Made by a program: the position numbers and the translations under genes. This document shows positions 10,447 through 24,100 of a DNA stretch of 64,000 bases, in pieces (within the stretch, counting starts at the first letter, position 1; each line of letters begins with the position of its first letter). The notes below the pieces were generated by a model. The model saw only the letters and a program-made list of their open reading frames with translations. It was not told the origin of the DNA and did not search any database. The DNA comes from Ditylenchus dipsaci (lineage: Eukaryota; Nematoda; Chromadorea; Rhabditida; Anguinidae), in the NCBI GenBank assembly GCA_004194705.1, contig SADC01001389.1, positions 124,001 to 188,000 of the forward strand. The letters are read 5' to 3'.

Positions 10447-12123
10447 GGTTTTATTGATGGAGGATGGTTGGAAAGGATTGGAGAACAATATTTATCTAAC
10501 ATTTATGATTTGTGGCTGAATTATCTACCTTTTCAAAAATTATTAATTCGCCCCATGTTTGGTCTTAAAAGGTTTGGAGATGCACACCTAGAACGACTCT
10601 ACATCCACCAACAACTTCACCATCATGGAGCTGTGTTGGTGTATGTGTTGTGCGTGTTTACGGCAGCCTTGCTATTGTTGGCACTCAACCACTTGCCCAA
10701 TCCAGATATGACTTTGTTACTAGCCACTATTTCGGCTGCCTGTGCTTTAGGTGGGTCAGGATTTCGATTATAGATTTAATATAAACTTTTGAAGTTATAA
10801 ATTCAGTTTACTGTCGCGTTTGGCAAAAAATGTCAATTCAAGCTAAAAACTTAAAATAAATTTAAGGCCCCAACGATACCCCTAAAACTTCGTTTCCTTT
10901 TAACTAATGGTCAAAAGTTCCCCGGACAGTTTTCAGGCTGATTTTTTAGTAGGGACATCTACTATCCGAAAAATTGAAAAAACTTGGATTTTGGTCACCT
11001 TTTAAAGAAATTGATTTTTGAAAGGCTATAACGCTCAGATTTTGAAAAAAGAAATATGTACGATGTGTTTTACCTCTTTAACTGTGCTACATGAAAGTGC
11101 TGAGATGTTGTCGTAACTCTTTATTTTTAATTCAACTTTTGGTTACTTAAGATGGTGAAAATTTTTGCCAACTTCTCCAAATTACCTCACAAATGCTGAT
11201 ATTTCCTTAAAGATCTCGTTAAATTCAATATAATATTTGAAAGAGGAGATATAAGATGAGAGGAGATGCACACACCCATGCGTTTGGAAAACTTTATCGA
11301 AAAAATTTCAAAATAAAAACCCGTCTGAAAACTGTCTCAGAAATTTTTGACCGCCACTTACTACTAAATTTTTCGCGACCTTTTTTACTCGATCATGTTT
11401 TACCTCGATTTTTGGAGTCTTTTGCCAAAACTTATCCGTCGCAAACGTCGCAAAGATTTCTATTTTATCAGTTGTTTTTCAAAACTTCTACAGTTTTGGC
11501 CAGTATAATAACTTAAAGGGCAAACCCACGCTATTAAGAGGTGGTGCCTGGGAATTCAAAATGTTTCCTAATCATTAAGCCTTTGTACTAATTTTTCAAC
11601 TTGGTTTCTAGCAAAGCCATACATAAAATTAAATTCTAGGCCTTGTTTTGTTAGAAACCAAGCTGAAAAATCCGTACAGAAGTTCTAATGATTAGTAAAA
11701 AAATTTGAATTCCCGGACACCACCTCTTATTAGCGTGGGCATGCCCCTTTAACGCCATCCTCTATTATTAAATATGTTGTATGTTTGCAGCCCTGAACAT
11801 TCTTCTCAACATCCAGTCAGCTGCTCACCAACATGGTACAGTTGTGGCAATAGGTTGGAGATTAGACAATTTATATTCAAAAATATAATAGTAGTTTATC
11901 ATAAGTGAGATTTTAAGGATGTTGGCTAAGTACAACAGTGTTGTGCATGTTGCCAGCTGGAGGTCAACATGCCCTTCTGCCTGTAATTATTGCCCATTTC
12001 GCTCTGTACACACTCTTTCCTTTCGGCATATTTCCCACTTTGGGCATTTGTTCCACGCTGTCTTTGGCTCAGATTACTGCCTTTATTCTTCTTCCTAGTC
12101 AGTCTGTGTTTACTCTTGATCAG
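10447..12123 (+). CDS. Adenylyl cyclase exons 1-3: N-terminal segment and first membrane helices
   Basis: Exons are 10447-10750, 11791-11835 and 11939-12123, with phases 1, 1 and 0. The first encodes a cytosolic segment with LPFQKLLIRPMFGLKRFG, then a hydrophobic helix (VYVLCVFTAALLLLALNHL). The next two continue the membrane block (PVIIAHFALYTLFPFGIF; FILLPSQSVFTLDQ). The intron between the first two holds a TTAA MITE. The 3.6 kb intron after 12123 holds the nested foldback at 13.7-14.7 kb. Confidence 0.8.
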
Positions 12124-15100
12124 GTCAGTCTGTGTTTTATTATCAAAATACAATAGAAAAAATACAGTAGTTAAAACATAATGCATTAAATAATTTAAAT
12201 ATTCGGCACTTGATTTTTTTGGGTTTTTGGTAGTTTAGTACGGGCAATTTTTTTGTACCAAATTTACCTTTTCCGTTCCAAATTTATTTTCTTTCTATCA
12301 ATTGGTCAAAACCACAGAGGAGACCATGCACCTAAAAATTTTTTGCAATGAAAGTCTAATACTCTTTTCTAAAGGAGAATAGAATTTTTTTCTGTAAGTG
12401 CTTGGTCTCCGGCAGCTTTATAAGGATTAAATTTTGGCACAAAAAAGTGAATTTAGTAACAATCTGGTACTGAATTTGGTAGTGAAAAGAGTATTGTCCG
12501 TTTAGTACATACGGTGTCCCTTCCTCTATATCTCAAAAAAGAATGAAAAAAGTTGTAAGACTCAAAAAACAGAAGTCCAAAAGCCTTAAAAAATGAGACA
12601 GAAAGAAGTCAAGATCACTGCCCCGGAATTATATTCATAAGAAATTGAAACCCAAAATATTTTTGTAAGAAAATTTGAATTTTTTTATCTTTTTTACCCA
12701 GTTTCTTCTATAAATTTTATATTTTTATTCGCACATTTCCAAAATAGGAAAAGCTAAAATAAAAGTGTAATTTTTCAAAAAGGTGTTGCAAGGAATGTCA
12801 TTAAAATGTGTAATAAATTGTGTCCAAAAATACACAAACAAGCAGTTAAATCCCTCGCAAATCTCTTGCAAATCTACTCCAATATCCAGACAGATCTATT
12901 GTCTGCCCTTGCATAATCTCTTAAATCAAAATCCGCCCTCCTGATGACAACAGATTTATTATTGACAGAGCCAGGGAAGCGGCAATCACTGCCCCCCTCT
13001 CTTCCCTTTGTTATGAATTGAAAATAGATGCAGCATATGGAGGGGTGAAACCCAATGCCAGTGCCAAGGGGACCCACTTTGTCATGGCACACCATGAATT
13101 CTGGGGGCTGCTTTAAGCGGGGATTGACTAGCAGCAGTGCCAAATTCCCTTTGGAAGTTGACATTCTTCTCCTCCTTAATTCACTGCTTTGTTGATGAAG
13201 TCCTCTTTTCGGGGCTGACACCACACAAAAACATTTTGGGAGACAACTTTTTACTTTTTTGGTCAACTTATTTAACGGAACATTGAGCAGTGGTGGAATT
13301 ATTGTTTTTGTGGTGAGTATAATGAGGCAGGTTTCAAACAGCAGGAACAGCAATAAACAGACAAGCAAGTAAAAAATAATAATTGTGATGTGTGTGTTCA
13401 TACGCATAAACTAGTTAGCTCATTTTTTACATTGACGGACTGCAGAATTGCTTAATGTGTGTGTGTGTCTGTTTTTCGAATATAGTGCTTCTTGGAAGGG
13501 ATCAAAATATTGGTTCGCAAAATTCAAAGTTACAAGTAAAACAAAGAATATATAATTTAAAATGGAAGTTTTATCACAAAACATTGTCTTTTTTTTGTTA
13601 AAATCATATAAATTAGTGAAATTATTAGTTAGCTCTGTATCTTAATTTTAGTTTACTAATTTAATTAATTTTAATAGTTTCCGAAAATTTTAATTTTAAT
13701 TTGGGTGGTACTTAATTTTCGGCCCTATCCAACAAATGGGGGGGGGGTTGCCTTGGTCCCCCTGTTTACTTTTTTGCTATTTTTTAGGCTTAGGCTTTGG
13801 CAAAGCTAGGCCAGCATATGTTAAAACGGACTCAAACATACCTTAAAGGACCATGCTCGTGCAAGGCCAGCAATTGTTGAAATTTAAATTGGCGGACCCA
13901 AAAACATTTTTCGCTGCAAGACATTTTATTAAAAAAACGTTTTTGTCGCTTTAATTTGAATTCCGTCAAACCTAGCAATTATGGTTGCAGCAAAAAGAAT
14001 GAATGCTCAATTATACCCATGTCATTCAGCCGGTCGGATCCCCAGGTTGAGAATGAGCTAGACCTCTTCGGAGTGTCGTGTGCTCTTAGTTTGGATTTGA
14101 TGAGCCTCAGGTTCGGGTGACTGGTTCCGTGACAGGTTCCGTGACAGTATGTGACTGGGTGACTGGTTCCAGTCAGCGGTCACACAGGTTAGGGTAACTA
14201 GAAATTTCGTTTTCCCGACAACCCTACAAAAGAGCAAGGGAATTTGAAAAGAATCGGTATGAATAGTCGGGTTTTTTCTTGTTCTGGCATCTTCGTTTTA
14301 CAGACTGAGCAGCACCTACAGAATGAAGACCGAGCCAAAGGCTCGGCAAATCCAAAACTCAGAGCACACGACACTTCGAAAAGGTCTAACTCATTTTCAA
14401 CCTCGGATCCGACCCGGCTGAATGGAATGGATTTAATTGAGTACTCATGCTTTTCGCTGCAACCACAATTGTTGGTTTGACAAAATTCAAAAATTAAAGC
14501 GACAAAAATATTCTTTTAATAAAATGTCTTGCAGCGAAAAATGTTTTTGGGTCCCCGCCAATTTAAATTTCAACAATTGCTGGCCTTGCACGAGCATGGT
14601 CCTTTAAATTCATTTTTGAGTTTTTTAATATACGCTGGTCTTATTTTGCCTGCGCCTAAGCCTGAAAAATAGCAAAAAAAGTCAACAGGGGGACCAAGGC
14701 AAAACCCCCTTGTTGGATAGGGCCTAATTTTCTGCCAAAAATTTAAAATTTGTTGCCGAAAGTTTTAATTTTGCTGCCAAATAAAAAATTTAAAATGACG
14801 CTTTAATTTAGGCAGCAGAATTCATAATTTTGGATAGCAAATCTAAAATTTCGGGTGGTAAGTTTGATTTAGCAGCAAATTTAAAGTGTTTGGCAGCAGA
14901 ATCTTCGATGTGTGCAACACATTTAAATATAAGCCTTTTGATTTTTGAAAAATTCGCGGATCGAATTTTCATACAATCTTAGTATTTTTAAAATCATAAA
15001 TCACTAAAAGTAGTAAAAATTGAATTTCAATTATAGTTTTCAAAAAAGTTTCAACTGTGGCAGCAGATCTCTGAAGCTATGTTTTTTCACCTTTTTTCGT

Positions 15101-18100
15101 CATTTCCATAGTTCAGTCAACTGCATATGATCATTAAAAAACCTTCTTTTTCTCAAATAAATCGTGTGAAAGATATAAGTGTTTGCAGAAACAGAATGAT
15201 TATTTTATTGTCTTGCATTTTGGATGTATTTGAAATTAGTTGACAAAATTCAAGGAAGTATAGTGGATGGAGCGATGTCGACAAAAAGAAGAAGCCGCCT
15301 TTCACTGCTTACAAGAAATCTGATATTAAGTAGTAGTGGCAAAGAGTGAAATTAGTTGCTGAAGGAGGGGGTGACTCAACAATAGTTGCACTTTTTGGAT
15401 GTGGAAATAAGTTGGGCGAGAGCAAAGGTTAAAGGTGTTTAATGGATGTGCACTAACAGCTATTTGCAGTCAAGTCAGACCTCTTTTGAAACAGCCTTTT
15501 CATAAATAATTGCTACTTGGTCAAGTTGACCAGTGCTAGAAATAAAAGAAAAAAATATGAATTAACTGACCATTAAGTGTAAAAGTATGAAGATATAAAA
15601 AAAATTACTAAAAATTTAAACTAAAAACCGTGTAACACTATACAAAACAAACACACCTCAAATTTTGCGATTTTGGCAATTTCATTTTATAGCTGCTGGC
15701 CACCATTCTGGTTCATATCTGGAGTAATTTCATTGGTGTATATTTGTTCTCCACCAGAAATAGGTTGTGCAGGGCTGCTTTCCTGAATGCGCGCAATGCT
15801 CTTTCTTCACAACAAGAAGCTTTACAAGAAAACACTAAAATGGTTAGCCCGTTGCCAGAGCTTTATACTGGATTTTAAAGTTTCAGGCAATTCTTTTGAG
15901 TTCCGCCTTACCTGCTCATGTGATAACTTCTGTGCAAAGCCAGTTGGGTACCTCCGTACCCAAATTTATGTAGAGCATTATGGGCAAGTCAGGTAGAAGT
16001 CTAGTTTATAAAATTCATACCGCTTCATAGATCTATTTAGTGTGATATATGCCAAAATATACGGTCTTCAAATAATTCTCAACCAGATCAGTGTGCAGGA
16101 CTCTGCGCGACTTCTCAACGAATTTAATACTCGTATTGATCAACTTGTGAAGGTAAATAATTTTTTTTGCTAGCTTTCGTAAAAATATAAATACAGCTTT
16201 CAATTAATTGTTCCCTAGCTATTTAATGGATCGATCGTTCGATTTTACCTAGCAGCACATCAATTTTTAGTTTTTTTTCTGACAACGCTTAATATTTTAA
16301 TTTTTTTCAACAATAAATTATTATTCTGTAATATTAAATGTTGTGCAATAAAACTAAATTCGATTTTATCCCGTGCTTAAAGGACCATGAAACTTGATAA
16401 GCACAGCAATTTGCGGAATTCGAATTTGCGCGGGACCACCCTAATTTTGTCCATAATGTTTTTGAATTTATTTTTTTGTGTGCATTGAAAATTTGAATTC
16501 CATTTATGAGTAAATTTTTATCACAGACTCGCATGAGCAGTTATGGTGCAGTGAAAGAAGGATAAGTCGTCCAATCTGGCGATGTAGAGCAACTACTAAA
16601 CGGTTCGGCACTAGTAAAGAATCCTTGTCCAAAATATGCCTTGAAACAAGCTGTTTTTCACAAAAACAATTGGAAAGGCATATTTGGACATTACTAGTGC
16701 CAAATATTTTGACAATTGGAAAACATTATTGACAAAATTAGGGAGATCCCGCGCGAATTCAGCATTTCCAAATTGCTGTGCTTATCATGTTTCATGGTCC
16801 TTTAATGCTCTTTTGCTGCTAAAAAATAATATTTTGACTTAAAAACCTAAACAATAAGATTTAGAATCTCAAAATAAGGACAAATCTTATAAATAAGGAC
16901 ATCCGGGAGAGCTAAAATTTCCCTATATCATAAGTAATAGCTGTAAAGCCGGGATTTCATGTGTGTTTATTACAGAGATACAGCTTTGTTCGCATCCAAT
17001 CTGATGCCATTATTGTTCTTTCTGGTGTACCACACATTAGAGAAGATCATGCTCTGGCTGCTTGTCATTTCTCACGGGACTTGATCACTCTTTTTAGGTA
17101 ATTTCGTTTTTAAAATTCGTCATACAATTTGTCTTGTTTAAATAATTTATCGAACGAAATTTGTTGTTTAGAAGCTTTTGTGATGCAACCATGGCTGATC
17201 TTCAGCTCAAAGTTGGTATTGGTTCTGGCTCCATCTCTTCCGGTATAATTGGAGCCAAGAAATGGCACTATGATGTGATTGGTATGGCATATGACAATGC
17301 TAAACAACTGGAAAGCAAAGCTGATTTTGGGTATGCATCGCTTAGGTTTTACCCAAATTTTTCCAATTTTTTGTTATTTTCAGTTCAATCATTATTTCCG
17401 ATGACACCAAAAGACTTGTAGAATCTGACTTCGCCACTGAAAAAATTGACTATGGGAGTTGGTGTTTAGTACATGTACTTGCCTGTTCCTCTTCGCTAGT
17501 CGCCTATTCCAAATTTCTGCCTTCTCTACTATTTCCTGCCAATCACCGAAGATTTTCACTGGTTACTTTGCCACAGGCAATCAATCGGGTCTTACAATCA
17601 TCAAATTTGGCTGTCAATGAGGCCAACTTGATTAAAGCCAACAGTACTAGCAATGCTCAGCCTGGGAGGCGCAAAAAGTCAGCTTTTATTTCAATATATT
17701 AGGTGGTGGATAGGAATATTTGATAGAGCCGTTTCACCAATTCTAAGAATGACCAACTAAAAATTTTAGAAAAAGTATCCATCCTGATCCACTATGCGAG
17801 AAATTCGATGATGAAGATATGGAAAATGATGCGTTACTAAAGATGTTTAGTATGAAGTTTGTGGACCAACAGCTGGAGAAGAGTTTTCACATGCAGATGG
17901 ATCGCTGGTTTATTCCTGCTTTAGCTATAAGCATTCTCTTTTTAGTAGTCTATGGACTTTACCAGGTGGCTAAATTTTTTAATTTTCAAACTCAAATGTG
18001 ATAATAAACATTTTTTTGCTTAGGTTCTGGTTATGCCTCGCTTGATAACCACTCTCGCCCTGATCATTGTTGCACTCGCAATTATGTTCATTGTTCTGCT

Positions 18101-21100
18101 CATGCTTTACATCAATTACTTTGAGGTTGGTTCGAGATCATTGCTTGAACATACTGGAGTATAATTGACAGAAAGTTAAACATTGTTTATCTCCGAATTC
18201 GCCTAGACAAAATAGGATTTTTGATGATAAATCTGGGAATTTGAAAAAACGAGGCAATTTTGTCCAAACACCCCTATACCATCTCCGTGGCTAGAGTTAA
18301 AAAAGGTCATTATGATATGACCATAGATGTACCTAGGGGAAGGCTCCGTGATACAGTCAAGTCTCGCTATAACACGACCCTCAAGTTTCTCTGAGTCTAT
18401 TCCAAAAATAGACTGAGAGGGTCTGGCAATTTTTTATCTTAATGTTCGGAGTCTTTTGCCGCAATCGATTGGTTAGTTTAGTCCAAAAGACTTGACCAGC
18501 TCTTCCTAAAAATTACCAGTTGACTGTACAAGTTGAAAAACCTCCATGATTAGTCCATTCAGTGCTGTAATCTGGTTAAATTGTGAAGCTCACGTTTTCA
18601 CATTCTTTTTTTACCATTTGGATTTATTCCAGAGTTTCTGTCATTTCATTACCCGAACCTCTGCTGGTCATTCAGTTTCCATACTACTGATCATTGTTGT
18701 GCTTTTTATGTGTGGAATCGTAAACACTGTAAGGACATTTTTACAGGCGTATGGGTTTTAAAAAAATATGACTTTTTATAGTTCTCTTGCCCATCGTTCT
18801 CAGCCAGTCCGGTGTGCCATGTAGTCCACTATTCCCTTATTTCCTGCGCTATTTGGATGCTGACAACAGCAGTGTTTGTTCGCTTTAGCTCTCTATATTT
18901 GTTGGCTAGCTTAGTTGTTGCAATGATTGTCTACTCCATCCACGTGTTTGCCACCCACGTTGACCTATACTTCCACTTCTCCCTTGCTGTTGGGTAAGCA
19001 GCGATTTATTTCGATTTTATTCTAATCGTTCAATATTCAATTTTAGTTGGCGGGTCGAGTTTGATCTGTTGATTGGACTGGTCACTCTGACTATGCTTAT
19101 CTTCCTGCAGTCCAGGAGAAATGAACGGTTGATTCGACTGGACTACTTGTCTGTCTTGAAAGTAAGTGATTGCTTGAAAGGGACATGCTCGCCGCCGATG
19201 GGAATATTTTGAAAGGCGGGTACCTTCAATTCAAAAAAGAATGATTTTGGAAAAAAAATTAGTTGAATACCCCGCAGGGAATAATAATCGAAAACAATTT
19301 GATTATTCAATAGCATCGGTGGCTTAGTGGTGAAGCAGCGGCCGACTGTGAAAGTTGGTCGTCGGTCCGTCTCCCGTGGAAGCCCAAGTGCCTGCCCCAC
19401 TTTAAAGAGTATTTTTCTCTAAGCGTACTATTTTAGGTTACCTTGATTTTTTTAAAGTTTTCTTTTTTGCAATGTGTAGCGCGCTAACTTAGACTTAGTT
19501 TCAGGCTTAGGCCTTAGGCTTAGGCAAGAATGAAAAAAAGTTGGCTTAGAGAAATATACTCTTTGGAGGGAGGGCGGGCACTTGGGATGCTGTCTTCGTT
19601 TCCCACTGGAGGTAAAAAATTTTCTTGACTTTTACCAGATTAGGTCAAATTAGTTCTCGTTTAAATTGACCGGGTACCCGCCTTTCAAAATATTCCCATC
19701 TGTGGCGAGCATGCCTCTTTAAAGAACCATGGTATTTGAACGCAGCGGCATCTCCAACTTTTGAATTGGTGGGGACACTTTTTTACTCTGAAAATATTCA
19801 ACAATTATTTTTCAAACTTTTTTCGCATTTAACATTTTATCAAAATATAGAACCATTCACTAGTCGAGCCCAACGTAGCTTGACACTGCAAGATCGGACG
19901 ACTTAGGCTACTTTCACTGCACCATAACCAGTTATGTGAGAAATCAGTTCTAACAGGACTGAGACATAAAATTCAAATTTTCAATGAAAATAAAAAATAA
20001 TTCACATTCAAATTCAAATTCAATTGGTCTCAATGATAAAAAGTGTCCTCCGCCAATTCAAGTTTTGGAAATCTCGCTGCGTTCAAAAACCATGGTCCTT
20101 TAAGGTAATACTAAATCCTAGTGCCAAAAGACTTCATTCTAAATTCTAAAGTTAGTAGCAAATTTTTCACTTTTTTGAACTTTTATTTTTTCCCCTCATT
20201 TGTACGTGAACTTTTTTGAATTTTTAACTATCGTGCAGCCCTGAATCTCTGTTCTTCAACAAGATATTTTCTTCAGTAAAATATTTCGGTCCTATCCCCT
20301 CAATGGGTACCAATTTTGGAGATTGGTCCCCCTGTTGCTTTTTCCCTAAACTTCTGCATGTAATTTTTTTTTTATCGTAAATATTAGGCTATCAGTATTC
20401 CGAAAAGCAGGTCCGTAAGCAGCGTGTTGAAGTGATAGAAGTCACAAATCTATTTTGAATCGATTTTTTCTTTAAATTATCAAGTCAATTTTTAAATTTT
20501 GTGTGTGGTGAGCAAAGCAGATAAATTTATCTGAACCGATTAACTTACCTATCAGACATGATTTTATCTGATAGATAAAAGTTTATATGTCAGATAAAAT
20601 GTTATCCTACAGATAAAACAAAATCATTGGACAGTAAAGCGGCGGATCATAAAATAGAGACTTTACCGTATTCTCTCTATTAGTTCCACATGTGGGATTA
20701 TTTTTCAATCGTCCGAAAATCGGAAAAATTTGGAGTCGATCTCGAGATTTTTGGGTGCTCAACCAAAATCTAAAAGTGGAATTAGTAGAGCTCGTGGGAG
20801 TTAAGAAATTCAATAAACAGCTTTGTTAAGTTTTTTCTTTGAGCTGAGATACACGTCCTCAAAGTTAGGGGTGTGGTTTAATAGAGAGTGTGGAACTAAT
20901 AGAGAGAATACGGTATGTCCAAAAGAGATTCCGCGGTTCGAATAGAGGTTTACTTCATCCAAACACCAAAAATTTCAGATAATTGAAATATTTTTATGAG
21001 TTTGAGGGCTGGCTAAAAAGCTGAGATTCAGGGCTGCTCTTCAGGTGTTTTGAAAAAAATATTATTTTAGAAAAAGTTTTTACACAAGTTGATACAATAC

Positions 21101-24100
21101 AAGATTGCTACTAGAAATAAGTATTTTGGTGCTAGAGCAAAGTACCGCCCGATTATTTTTGTGAAAACTGAAAAAAACAGCGTGTAAACTTTTTCAGACA
21201 GTCGAAGACAACCGCCAACTGGAGCGCTTTGAGTACCTCAATGAACAAATTCTACTAAATGCTCTTCCCACTCATATTGCCCACAGTTATGGAATGCGAA
21301 CAGAGCCCTATCACCACCTATGCCACACAGTCGGCATCCTATCTGCCAAGTTCGGCAACGGGAGTGATTGGCAGGGAGAATTTGGCTTTGATCGACTAAA
21401 TAGAATTATCTATGAAGTGGATAAGCTGGTTGAGGTTTACACAGGATTGGAGAAAGTGAGAAGTTCTCATTGCATTTATACAGCTGCTGTGGGTGTTTTG
21501 CCGGAAGTCAGCAAAAATGTTAGTTTAGCTTTTTGTGACGCGTGTAAATATCCTCTGACTAAAACAAAATCAATGTCACTTTTGTTCAAGGTGAACGATG
21601 CTCCATTTACAATTGGTGATTTGTTGGCTTCTTTGACTAGCTTTGCTTCTAAAGTCAAGCAAATTGGAGACAATGAAGGGGTCGACATTGCTATAGGTTG
21701 GTTAGCTTTGCGCACTATAATATATGACTATAGAGAATTTGGCTTTGTTGCTTGAATCGAATTATCTATGAAGTGGATCACCTAATTGAGATGTGTTAGC
21801 ATATCTTAAATACCGTATTTTCTCTATTAAGCGCCTCGTGGCGTTTATTGTTCAACTTAAAAAAATTCTAAAATTGTTAATTAAAAATGGCCTTAACTCT
21901 GAACCCTAGTCGAAAAGGGGTGTTTAATAGAGAAAATACGGTATGGAACTTTAACGATAAAATTTCTATTTTACGAGAATGGTATTTTGTAAATTATTTT
22001 CTTGCTTTACTAATCATTTGAGTGAAATACAAGGTGGATATCTAGACTTTCTGGCTAACACTTTTGGCAACAAAAAGACCTGTTGGGTCCTAGCGCAGCT
22101 TATTGAGAGACGAGAGACATACGACTTCTTAATAGCTTCATTCGGACACAAACTGATCTAGAACAAAGACGTTCAGACCTTATATACTAACAACACAATC
22201 ATTGCGAGACAAATAGTGATTTATATCGCTAACCAACAGGACCGAATGCTACTCTATTCAAAAATATTCAGATACCTACCCTACCACATTTTTTGCACAG
22301 GAAAAATTCCGTGGTGGGAGATTCCGCAGAATTTTCATTTTGATGTTCATGCTAGGCAAAAATTAAATTCTGACACCGGATTTATGTTTAGCGTAGCCGA
22401 TTCGCATACTTTCTGTCAAATTTGCAATTCCCTTCGAGACACCGACATAAAAATGCCCATCGGCGACGGATATGCCCCTTTAAAAAGCACTTTTGGGAAC
22501 TTGTTTACTTGGGGGGTTTTTTTGGTCAACTATGAATAGTGTTTAGACGTCTTCTAAGTAATTTTTATATTCTAAAACCGATAAAAAAGTAGTTTCCAAA
22601 GAATTTCCGCGCTAAAAAAATAGGTTTTCAAAAAAATTTTGGTTACCATAAGTTGACCGGTTGCCTTGGTCCCCAAAGCTAAAATATCGCGTATTAAGGT
22701 ATCCTACCGCGTTTTGGTCACTGGCGCTAGGAAAAAAGGTCTCTATATGTATTTTTGATCAAGAGTCTTGCTCGGAATTATGTCTAAGGTAAGTGAGTGC
22801 GCGAATCTCTAACCAACCAAGCCCCCGAAGATGGCGCAGGGGGCTTGGTTTCTTGGGGTTGAGATGCGCACACCCACATACCTTAGACGCAAATCACTCG
22901 AAAGTGACTCTGGATGCATGAAAAAGCATGCATACCAGAGTTTATTTATGCGGTAGGCCCAATGTGGTAGGTTAACAAAACTATGTCCAAATCTTATCTT
23001 TTTTGGTCTTTAGAGATGTTCACGTACTCCCTTAGGTTGAGTCACTTTTGCCCCCAAGGCAAAAATGCAAAAAAAAAATTCAAAAAGTGCTAAAAAGTGT
23101 CTTCCAATAATTTTTTGTTGCTTTTTCACGTTTAAAGTAGCTAAAATGCCCTTAGGGCACCATTTCGGCCATTTTCGGGCCAGGGGGTTGTGTACTTTAG
23201 CCGAAATCGGCTAAAATATAGAAATTGAGGGGACCCTTTTGGCAAAATTAACAAGGCCTCATATTTATTTTCTACTTACAGGCATTGACTGTGGCTCCGC
23301 TCTTTCATTGGTAAACATTTTTGTTGACTAAGCAATCATGAATAAGGCATTTTTATGTCTAGGTTGTTGGTATTGACAGACCACGCTATGAAGTCATTGG
23401 AGTGCCCTGCACAAGAGCTGCAAAGCTAATGGAAGCAGCCGCTTCAATGTTCCATCAAAAAGAAAATCGCACAATGGTCAGTGAAGAAATATTCCTAGCA
23501 CTTCGTCCCCGCACCAACTTTTGCTTTGACGAGAGGAATCCAGTGACTGTTGCACCTGCTCTCATCGGTTACGTCTTGTTGGAAAATTCTGATCAGCGAT
23601 GTGCAAAAATCCTGCCAATTCACAATGCAGCTCAACAAAGACATTCCATTCAATCCAGTCAGAACACTGTAGTGCCTGTGAGTTCATTGCCTTCTCCTCT
23701 GGTCAATCATGTGGATGTAGGGGAGAGTTCAGCTGAAAGTGCTACTGACTTTGATGACGCAGATGAAGGAGAATTTATGGAGGATAATGCTTTGTGAGTT
23801 AGTTTTTACAAGATGGATAGCCGCCTTATGCTTTGGCCACAATGGATGTGTGAAGTCGAAGTGTGAAGTTCGAAGTAGTGGTCAGGGTGGTATCCTCAGC
23901 CGGCTGAGGTTGAACTCAGCCATCAGCCGGCTGAAGCTGATGGCTGAGGTAATCGTCAAGTATACCACCCTGGTGGCTACAATAGACACACAATAAACTT
24001 CACACCTCAGTTCAAAAATTGCCTTGGCCCCCCTTTGGTTCATACATCAAAAATTTTTAAGTTGTTTTAAATAAATTTTCTTGATGTTTAATCAGTGTAA

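Noticed and set aside
12874..13407. 177-residue minus-strand open frame in a cyclase intron
   Set aside because: Starts with a hydrophobic stretch but then has no recognisable domain, and composition is unlike the neighbouring exons. Probably chance.
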